Assembly: GCA_947495425.1 (NCBI GenBank)
Contig: CANLYR010000006.1
Span: 1-64,000 of the forward strand
Origin: an uncultured Aquimarina sp.
Lineage (GTDB): Bacteria > Bacteroidota > Bacteroidia > Flavobacteriales > Flavobacteriaceae
DNA length: 64,000 bases
Reading direction: 5' to 3'
Part shown: positions 53,803-62,100 of the stretch, piece by piece
How the letters are laid out: the number at the start of each line of letters is the position of its first letter
How positions within the stretch are numbered: the stretch's first letter is position 1
Notes under the pieces: generated by a model
Seen by the model: only the letters and a program-made list of their open reading frames with translations
The model's database searches: none
Told to the model about the DNA's origin: nothing
Made by a program: the position numbers and the translations under genes

Positions 53803-54963
53803 TTACCTACTTGTTACCTGTATCGTATTTTTTACTTTTTCTGCAATTTTTCTGGCTTCACTAATATTTTCATTAATAACGGTTACATGCCCCATTTTTC
53901 TGAATGGCTTCGTTTGTTTCTTACCATATATATGGGGTGTAACACCTTTCATTTTCATGATTTCTTCAATATTCTGATATACCACATCACCTGTATGGCC
54001 TTCTGCACCAACAAGATTTACCATAATACTACCCACTTTACTATCCGTATTGCCTAAGGGTAGTCCTAAGATAGCTCTGATATGCTGTTCAAACTGGTTG
54101 GTATAACTTCCTTCAATACTATAGTGACCGCTGTTGTGAGGTCTAGGGGCTACTTCGTTAACCAGGATTTTGTCATCTTGTGTTTGAAACATTTCTACAG
54201 CCAATATGCCTACATGTTCAAATGCTTTTGATACATTTTCAGCAACTTTGATTGCCTTTTGTGCTATGTGGTCATCAATTCTTGCAGGACATATTACATA
54301 CTCTACCTGATTAGCTTCAGGATGAAACTCCATTTCTACAACGGGGTATGTTTTAATTTCTCCCTGCGTGCTACGGGCAACGATTACTGCCAATTCGTTC
54401 TTAAAATCTATTTTTTCTTCTATAATGCATTCTACATCAGGTAGTTTTGCGAGATCTGCTCCTGTTTTGATCACAGATACCCCTTTTCCGTCATAGCCAC
54501 CTTGCGCGCTTTTCCAGATAAAGGGTGGTTTCATTTTATTACTAGTGATTCCTTCTGTGAGATGCGCTTTATTAGAGAACCGTATAAAATTTGCCGTTGG
54601 AATTTTATTTTCTCTGTAAAAAAGCTTTTGTGTTCCTTTATTTTGAATATTTTCCAAAGTTCTTGAACTTGGATATACTTTTTTCCCTTCCTTTTCGAGT
54701 TGTGCCAAAGCTTCTATATTAACAGTTTCAATCTCAAATGTGAGTACATCCACTTTCTTTCCAAAATTATAAACCGTTTCATAGTCCATAAGATTACCAA
54801 GTTGAAAATGATTACAAGCTATTCTACAAGGCGCATTTGGATTTGGATCAAGAACATAAGTTTGTATATCATACTTTCTGGTTTCATACAACATCATTTT
54901 ACCTAACTGACCACCGCCTAAGATACCTAATTTGAAGTTTGAAGAGAAAAAATTTATCATCAT
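53803..54963 (-). CDS. purK: 5-(carboxyamino)imidazole ribonucleotide synthase
   Basis: A 386-residue ATP-grasp enzyme that carboxylates AIR with ATP and bicarbonate. GILGGGQLGKMML starts the N-terminal domain, and KSAQGGYDGKGV and NEVAPRPHNSGH mark the ATP-grasp fold. Two Met codons begin the frame (54963, 54960). The gene forms an operon with purE and diverges from the HPRT-adenylate kinase gene across 162 bases. Confidence 0.95.
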   Translation of the reverse strand: MMINFFSSNFKLGILGGGQLGKMMLYETRKYDIQTYVLDPNPNAPCRIACNHFQLGNLMDYETVYNFGKKVDVLTFEIETVNIEALAQLEKEGKKVYPSSRTLENIQNKGTQKLFYRENKIPTANFIRFSNKAHLTEGITSNKMKPPFIWKSAQGGYDGKGVSVIKTGADLAKLPDVECIIEEKIDFKNELAVIVARSTQGEIKTYPVVEMEFHPEANQVEYVICPARIDDHIAQKAIKVAENVSKAFEHVGILAVEMFQTQDDKILVNEVAPRPHNSGHYSIEGSYTNQFEQHIRAILGLPLGNTDSKVGSIMVNLVGAEGHTGDVVYQNIEEIMKMKGVTPHIYGKKQTKPFRKMGHVTVINENISEARKIAEKVKNTIQVTSR

Positions 54964-55125
54964 GGGGTTTCTAATTTATCTTGTAAGGGCAAAAATAATT
55001 TTTTCAGAAGGAATAACCATAAGAATAGCTGCTAAATGCGATAGCTAAACTTTATAAATCTTATTTGTAATCACTATCTTTGCCGCTTTCAATATAAAGC
55101 CAAATCAGGCTAAGTATACGTTGTA

Positions 55126-56232
55126 ATGATAAAACTGCATGATTTAAAGTTTGTTCCTTTTATCACTGAAGATGAAATAATAACTGCGATTGATAAAATT
55201 TCTGCTCAGTTAAATAAGGATTTAGCTAATAAAAACCCACTGTTTATTGGGGTTATGAATGGTGCATTTATGTTTGCATCAGAACTAATTAAGCGATTCG
55301 AGCATGATTGCGAGGTTAGTTTTATAAAATTAGCATCATATCAGGGTACAAAAACTACAGATCAAGTTAGTGAATTAATAGGATTGAATGAGGATATATC
55401 AGGAAGAACTGTAGTCGTCATAGAGGATATAGTAGACACAGGTACTACTGTAGCAGTATTGTCAGAAATGCTCAACGACAAAGGTTGTGCGGCAGTTAAG
55501 ATTGCAACGTTATTTTTTAAGCCCGAAGCCTATACAAAACAAATTCATATCGATTATTTTGGATTCAAAATCCCAAACCGATTTATTGTGGGATACGGAC
55601 TTGATTATAATGGATTAGGCCGTAATCTTACAGATGTTTATCAATTAAAATCAAATAACATGACAAATTTGGTGTTATTCGGCCCTCCGGGAGCAGGAAA
55701 AGGAACACAAGCAGAAGTTTTAAAACAAAAATATGATTTGGTACATATTTCTACTGGAGACGTATTTAGATATAATATAAAAAACGCTACTGAATTAGGA
55801 ACATTAGCGAAGTCGTATATCGATAAGGGACAGTTAGTACCTGATGAGGTAACGATTAATATGTTAAATGCCGAAGTGGATAAAAATCCAAATGCTAAGG
55901 GTTTTATCTTTGATGGATTTCCTAGAACAGAAGCTCAGGCTGATGCATTGGCTCAATTTTTATCATCTAAGGCTACCGCAGTTAGTGCAATGGTAGCTCT
56001 TGAAGTCGATGATGAGGTATTGGTGCAACGATTACTCGAAAGAGGAAAAACGTCAGGACGACCTGATGATGCAGATGAAACCGTAATTCGTAATCGTATC
56101 AAAGTGTATTATGATGAGACCGCTATTCTGAAGAATTATTATCAAAAGGAAGATAAATACTTTGGCGTTGATGGGGTAGGTGCTGTTGACGAAATAACGG
56201 AAAGACTAAGTAAGGTGATCGATACACTTTAA
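55126..56232 (+). CDS. Bifunctional hypoxanthine phosphoribosyltransferase / adenylate kinase
   Basis: A 368-residue two-domain protein. Residues about 1-175 are a type I phosphoribosyltransferase (VVVIEDIVDTGTTVAVLSEM PRPP loop, GLDYNGLGRNL tail) that salvages hypoxanthine or guanine. Residues about 181-368 are a short-form adenylate kinase (LVLFGPPGAGKGTQAEVL Walker A, TGDVFRYN, FDGFPRTEAQADA, RGKTSGRPDDADE). No stop or start separates the domains, so they are one chain. It joins nucleotide salvage to ATP/AMP balance and sits beside purEK. The fusion also occurs in other Flavobacteriia as far as I recall. Confidence 0.93.
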   Translation: MIKLHDLKFVPFITEDEIITAIDKISAQLNKDLANKNPLFIGVMNGAFMFASELIKRFEHDCEVSFIKLASYQGTKTTDQVSELIGLNEDISGRTVVVIEDIVDTGTTVAVLSEMLNDKGCAAVKIATLFFKPEAYTKQIHIDYFGFKIPNRFIVGYGLDYNGLGRNLTDVYQLKSNNMTNLVLFGPPGAGKGTQAEVLKQKYDLVHISTGDVFRYNIKNATELGTLAKSYIDKGQLVPDEVTINMLNAEVDKNPNAKGFIFDGFPRTEAQADALAQFLSSKATAVSAMVALEVDDEVLVQRLLERGKTSGRPDDADETVIRNRIKVYYDETAILKNYYQKEDKYFGVDGVGAVDEITERLSKVIDTL

Positions 56233-56411
56233 TCCTTCATAGAAGGTTTGATCCCCCTTGGCTGGTCCCGATAATAAAAAATGTTTTAGAAGCATACTTC
56301 GTGAGCTATCTCCGAGGTTGTTGATTTACAACAAATAAGCAAGAGCTTTGTATCACATTATTATAATGTAGAGAATATTCAGAGCTTCATCGACATCATA
56401 GAAAACGAATT

Positions 56412-57410
56412 ATGACAGAAGGAAATTTTGTAGATTATGTAAAGTTACATGTGACTTCCGGAAACGGAGGTAAGGGTTCTGCGCATTTACATCGGGAGAA
56501 GTATATTACCAAAGGAGGTCCTGATGGAGGAGATGGCGGTCGCGGCGGTCATGTTATTCTGAAAGGAAATTCTAATATGTGGACACTACATCATCTTAAG
56601 TTTAAGCGCCACTTAAGAGCTGGGCATGGAGTACATGGAAGCAAGAGTAGAAGTACTGGAGCCGATGGAGAAGATGTGTATGTTGATGTGCCTTTGGGAA
56701 CAGTAATACGCGATACTGAGACTCAAAATATCATTCAGGAAATTACTGAAGATGGACAAGAGTACATCGCTGCAGAAGGCGGAATGGGAGGCCGAGGAAA
56801 TTGGCATTTCAAAAGCCCTACAAATCAAACGCCACGATATGCACAGCCTGGTGTCGAAGGGCAAGAACATGACATCACCCTTGAACTAAAAATATTAGCC
56901 GATGTGGGATTAGTAGGATTTCCTAATGCCGGAAAATCTACTTTACTATCGGTTGTTACATCTGCAAAACCTAAGATTGCAGATTATGAATTTACGACAC
57001 TAAAACCAAATCTTGGTATTGTAGAATATCGCGATTTCCAAACCTTTGTGATGGCAGATATACCTGGTATTATTGAAGGTGCTGCAGAGGGTAAAGGCAT
57101 TGGGCATCGTTTCTTACGACATATTGAGCGTAACTCAACGTTATTGTTTTTGGTTCCTGCTGATGCTCCAGATATCAAAGAACAATATGATATCCTGTTA
57201 GACGAATTACGAAGATACAATCCTGATTTATTAGATAAAGAGCGACTTGTTGCAATTTCTAAATGTGATATGTTGGATGATGAACTAAAAGAGGAATTAA
57301 AAATAGAATTAGATAAAGAACTTAAGGTCCCCTACCTATTTATTTCATCGGTTGCTCAGCAAGGATTACAAGAGCTAAAAGATAAGCTTTGGCAGATGTT
57401 AAACGCTTGA
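56412..57410 (+). CDS. obg: GTPase ObgE/CgtA
   Basis: A 332-residue Obg GTPase, essential in ribosome assembly and stress control. The glycine-rich Obg fold (about 1-160, [28 protein letters not shown]) is followed by the G domain: [19 protein letters not shown] (G1), [31 protein letters not shown] (G3) and SKCD (G4). The C-terminal OCT domain of some Obg proteins is absent, normal for this group. A 180-base gap separates it from the adenylate kinase fusion; I see no gene there. Confidence 0.96.
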   Translation: MTEGNFVDYVKLHVTSGNGGKGSAHLHREKYITKGGPDGGDGGRGGHVILKGNSNMWTLHHLKFKRHLRAGHGVHGSKSRSTGADGEDVYVDVPLGTVIRDTETQNIIQEITEDGQEYIAAEGGMGGRGNWHFKSPTNQTPRYAQPGVEGQEHDITLELKILADVGLVGFPNAGKSTLLSVVTSAKPKIADYEFTTLKPNLGIVEYRDFQTFVMADIPGIIEGAAEGKGIGHRFLRHIERNSTLLFLVPADAPDIKEQYDILLDELRRYNPDLLDKERLVAISKCDMLDDELKEELKIELDKELKVPYLFISSVAQQGLQELKDKLWQMLNA

Positions 57411-57411
57411 T

Positions 57412-57734
57412 TTAATGTATCGAGTATCCTTTTTTTAATAACCCATCACCAGCTTCTGGGTGTTTTTTGAGAAATGCAGCTACAAAAGGACACAAAGGAA
57501 CTAATTGATATTCTTTCTCGCGAATATACGCTAGTGTTTTTTTACAATAGCACTTCCTAATCCATTACCTTCTAATGATCTGGGAACTTCGGTGTGGGTC
57601 AAATAGATAGAATTTCCTTTGGCCAATATATATTCTATATATACAATTTTATCGTCTACATGAAGCTCAAAACGTTTTTTGGGGTTATCGATGTTGTTCA
57701 CCAAAGCTACTTGTGACCAGTCTTTTTTTTCCAT
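57412..57734 (-). pseudogene. Small GNAT-like N-acetyltransferase with a frameshift
   Basis: ATG 57734 starts MEKKDWSQVALVNNIDNPKK and reads through a GNAT-like fold to GNGLGSAIVKKH, where the acetyl-CoA motif is, then stops at 57531. The next frame continues TLAYIREKEYQLVPLCPFVA and AFLKKHPEAGDGLLKKG to a TAA at 57412-57414, the family's usual ending. A run of seven A on the minus strand (57540-57546 region) would need eight to keep frame. The truncated product has 67 residues instead of about 107. It may be a sequencing error. Confidence 0.8.
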
Positions 57735-58019
57735 AATTATGAGTGCTTATAGTTACTCAAATTTAAATTTTTAAAGTAGAAGAGTAACTTAAGAGAAGGT
57801 TAAATTAGTGTTCAACACAAATCTATTGTGATCAGTTATTCTGCGATACTAATGCGTTCGATCAAACGTATCCTATACGGTTACATTTTTTGCAGTTAGT
57901 TTTATAAATGCAATATGAAATTAAGACTTTATTAACATTAATTTAACCTAAGATTTTTAATGTAAACTCATATTCCTTCGTTTTACATATCTAAAAATTA
58001 CAAACCAAAAAACTTTATC

Positions 58020-58628
58020 ATGAGGCTTAGTTATATATTATCTGTTTTTGCACTACTAATAATCATAACCAGTGCTTGTAACGAAGCCGAAAAATATAAG
58101 GTTACAAAAGACGAGAACGGAAAATTAATAGCGCAAAAGATATCAGACATTGCAGCAGTAGAAGATACTGAAGAGAAATTGCAAACCATTGCAGAGTTTA
58201 TAGCAGTAGATAAGGGGTTTTCTGTGTTTGTAGATGCATTAAAGGCTGCGGGATTAGAACAAATGCTAAGCAAGGATGAGGTATATACTGTTTTGGCACC
58301 AATAAATTCTGCCTTCAATAGCTTACCAGAAGGTGCTGTAGACAAGCTTTTGGACTCCAAAAATAAAAAACAACTTATTGATATTCTCAAGTACCATATT
58401 ATTCCAGGCACTATAGCAAAAGAAGACATTCTCATTGCTATTAGTGAAGGTAAGGGTAGTGTACCTTTAAAAACATTGGGCGGTAAAAAGCTTACTGCTA
58501 CGTTAAAAGGTGGCAGTGTGTTTTTGATAGATGAAATGGGAAACGGAGGTCGATTAATTACTACAGATGTCAAAGCCTCTAATGGATATATCAATACAAT
58601 TGATGTGGTGATGAAGCCCAAAATTTAA
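58020..58628 (+). CDS. Fasciclin-domain lipoprotein
   Basis: A 202-residue lipoprotein (lipobox TSAC, Cys20). Residues about 65-200 form one fasciclin (FAS1) domain: FSVFVDALKAAGLEQML, YTVLAPINSAFNSLPEGAVD, LKYHIIPGTIAKEDI, GGRLITTDVKASNGYINTID. Such single-domain lipoproteins are common in marine Bacteroidota and are thought to help adhesion or matrix contact. It is monocistronic, with a terminator about 55 bases downstream. Confidence 0.93.
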   Translation: MRLSYILSVFALLIIITSACNEAEKYKVTKDENGKLIAQKISDIAAVEDTEEKLQTIAEFIAVDKGFSVFVDALKAAGLEQMLSKDEVYTVLAPINSAFNSLPEGAVDKLLDSKNKKQLIDILKYHIIPGTIAKEDILIAISEGKGSVPLKTLGGKKLTATLKGGSVFLIDEMGNGGRLITTDVKASNGYINTIDVVMKPKI

Positions 58629-58682
58629 AAGATAAATAGTACAATGTAATACGGTTTTATTAAATGTAGCCATGAAATTACT

Positions 58683-58718
58683 TAAGGGTTTGACTTTTTA
58701 AGGTCTTACCCTTTTTTA
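58683..58718 (+). terminator. Terminator after the fasciclin gene
   Basis: AAGGGT (58684-58689) with ACCCTT (58708-58713), inner GAC with GTC, followed by a T run on the plus strand. Confidence 0.7.
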
Positions 58719-59133
58719 TAGAATTAATAGCGGATTAAGGACTATCTCTATGAGCCTCACTGCTCCAAGTCTCCCTTAGGTTTAGCAATAGTACCATTTT
58801 ATCTACTTTTAGTGCTTATCGTACTTTTCTATTCATTTTTATCTATACGTTTTGACTGTTTTGAGAAGTCAAAAACTATGTGGAGCGATTGTTTTACATG
58901 AGAATAGTAGGTATACAATACCAAATAGAGAACACTAAATATCTATATAGTAAAAGCTTAACGCTAAGCTCAAAATGAAAACGCGAATAAGCTTCCTCCC
59001 CCTCGCTTATGCTGAGCATGTAAAAGTATAGTGAGGAGGTGTCGTCTAGTGGCGACGGAGGGGTGATATATTCTAATTGCTAAATCTCTAGAAATTCCTC
59101 AATCTCCTCAATCAAGACTTGCCAAGCCGTTAT
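58719..59133. other. Gene-free spacer with GC-rich repeat element
   Basis: There is no coding frame here. Bases 58990-59070 hold CCTCCCCCTCGC and GCGACGGAGGGG, partly complementary and broken by a spacer, an element like the CGACGGAG repeats near 34.7 kb. The remainder is AT-rich and unremarkable. Confidence 0.5.
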
Positions 59134-62100
59134 TTATTCAATGTTAATTCGTATCCCTTCAGAATGACTAGAAAACTCGGGAGCATACATACTTTGCACT
59201 GTGGTGATTCCATTAGAGAACTCTCCTTTATTGTTTACCCGTAGATCATATTCAAAAACAAATACTCCTTTTGGCAGATAATCAAAGAAAAAGTTGGTCG
59301 CTGCATCTTTTGTACTTTGATAATATCCTAATCCATCTTGCCAGTTGTATTGCGAGAGTACATCGATGGGTTCGAGGCCAGCAGCTCTCATGTCTTTCAT
59401 ATGTACAAACTGCATAGCACGGTCTGATGTAAGCTCGATACGCACACGTATCAGGTCTCCTAATTGCAGCGTGGTTTTATCGGTGATCTCGGTGATTTCT
59501 TCACCGGTATCTGTATTCTTTTTTAAGAATAATTTTTTCTTGAGTGTCAATGGTGTTTTGGCCGATGTGATCTTATCCAGATCTTCAAAATATTGCCAGT
59601 ATAATGCTCCCCAGGCGATGCCCTTTCCTTTTTTTGTGATCTTGGCGGTCGCCATATTTTGTTGTACTTCATTACCCTGCCAGGAGGTTTTAAAGTATCC
59701 TGTACCGGCTTCTGCTTTTACATTTTCTATAGTATTGGGATCAATAGTTTGATCCCCAAGTACGATATCGACCATATCGGTGATCGATAACCAATCACTA
59801 CCCTGCAATAATAAGGCATATACAGCATCAGAAGTAGCTTTGGTAGTTTTCCAACGATTGGTTTGTTTGTTTTTGAGCAACCATACCTTTAGATTGTCAA
59901 TAGTTTTGGTTCGTTTGGGTTCGCTTTCGATTTCAGAAAATACTTCGATCATCAATGATTGTGTTTCAATAGGTGCCTGATACCAATACCAACTTGCGGT
60001 ATTAGATTTCCAGTACATACCTAATTCTTCACTAGTGATACTTTTTTGATCTAAGGATGCTATGATTTTTGAAGCGGTAGTACTGTCACTATTACGATGT
60101 GTTATGAGTGCTAATAACCCCTGGGCATATAGGCTTTGATCTAACCAGTATTTTTGTGATTGCCCCAGGTAATATACCCAGGCTTCGTTTGTGATATTAG
60201 GTCGTTTGATATCGGTAAAGAAACTGCGCATATATAGATAATGAATCTGGTTATATGACAAGTGGTTTTTATTGATATCGATCTTGTTTTTCTTACAATA
60301 TCGCTTTAGATCATTAAATTCTTTTATAAACTCTTTGTCTAAGAAACGCACTGCATTGCGTAGCATATTCTGAGTATCACTATCAAATTGAGTGACTCCT
60401 AATTTTTGAAGATGACCAAATCCTGTAGTGATGTGTTGCGTGATGAATCTGTTTTCGCGTCCTCCTTTGAACCAGGGAAACCCACCAGAGCCATACTGCA
60501 TTTGTTTTAATTTGTTTACGGCAGATTGTAGCTCGGTTTTCATTTTATTAAGATTAAAAAGCAAGGCAATTCGTTTCTTTTGTTCGGTCTCGCTTTGTGC
60601 ATCGCGCAGCCATGGTGTTTCCTGAATGATTAAAGATTTTAACTCCTGATTTTTTTCAAGGTTGCTTAGTAGGGCATCGGTAGATTTCCACTGTTTGAAA
60701 ACCTCCTGTATCCTCGGATTCGAATTAGCAATATGACTCGCCAGCGCATTGGCATAATAGCGTGCAAAGGTTTGCTCTGCGCACTCATACGGATACTCCA
60801 TAAGGTAGGGGAGTGCCTGCACCGCATACCAGGCAGGGTTTGATGTCATTTCTAAGGTAAGCTTATGATGCTTTAGGGTGCTCGATGTATTATTTTTTAA
60901 TTTATCGAGTGTAAAGGTTTTTGTCTGATTAGAGCGCACCCACATCGGTAGGGTTTCGGTTACTAGCATACGATTGCTAAGCACGGGTAATACATTTTGT
61001 TCGCCATCAGAGAAATCTCCAGCTTTGGCAATAATTTTATACTGTACGGCTTGTACAGTATCCGGGATTTGTAATGTCCAGGAAACGTTGGTGTTTCCTT
61101 TGGATGTGACCTCAAAATTTTGTCGGAGATTATTGTTATGCAGTGCTGTATTAATCGTTTTGTTGGTTAACGCATCAAACAATTGTAATTCTATCACCCC
61201 ACTTAGGTCTTTGGCTGCCAGATTTGCTATTTTAGAGCTTAAGACGATTTTATCTCCTTCTCTAAGGAACCTTGGCGGATTAGGCAGCACCATAAGTTCT
61301 TTTTGGGTTACTGCTTGCAGCGTAGTGGTTGCGAAATCTAATGTTTTGGTATGCGCCAGGAGTTGAAGTTTCCATTGGGTTAATGCCTCGGGAGCTGTAA
61401 AGCTAAAACTAACATTCCCATCGGCATCTGTAGTAAGCTTAGGAAAGAAGAATGCGGTTTCCTTAAGGTTTTTTCTAATTTTAACTCCTTCTAAAGCAGT
61501 TTCTTTTTGCGCATCTTTATGCTTTTCTTCCTTTTTTTCTTGAAGCGTACTTTCCTCTACAACATCATCACCTTCTACCTCTTCTTCATCTGCCACGCTC
61601 TCAAGAGCCATCCCGCTTTCCATCACTGGAGCCGACATTCTTGCCGATTTCATCATTTTATTTGAGTTCCCATAGAATTGCTGACCAAAATATAATCCAA
61701 ACCAGTTGAGGCGATCATATCCTTGCGGATTATAATGAAAACCATGTCGCTGTATATTTTGAAGTGAAAACGCAAGGGTGCCAAAACTATGTGAGCCCTG
61801 CCTTTTGCTTTGTGCATAATAGGTTGGTCGATTGATAGCAAAATACCATTGATGCGGTTTGAACTGATCCAAAGAGGCATCATACATGCTAGCAAGGAGT
61901 TCTGCACTTACTTTATCTCCTTTGGGACCCTTGATCACAAAACTCCATGTTTCTTCTTGCCCGGGTTTTAGCTTGTCTCTAAATGTCTTGGTCTCTATAC
62001 TAAGCTCCTTAGATGCATAGGGTACAGGAATGATAAGAACTCCATTTTGGTAATCATTATAATTGACAAAGCTGTAACTAACAGCGAAACCGCCCAGGTC

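Noticed and set aside
58031..58621. A 196-residue minus frame opposite the fasciclin gene
   Set aside because: Its composition is that of a shadow frame, and the plus strand carries a clean lipoprotein with FAS1 motifs.
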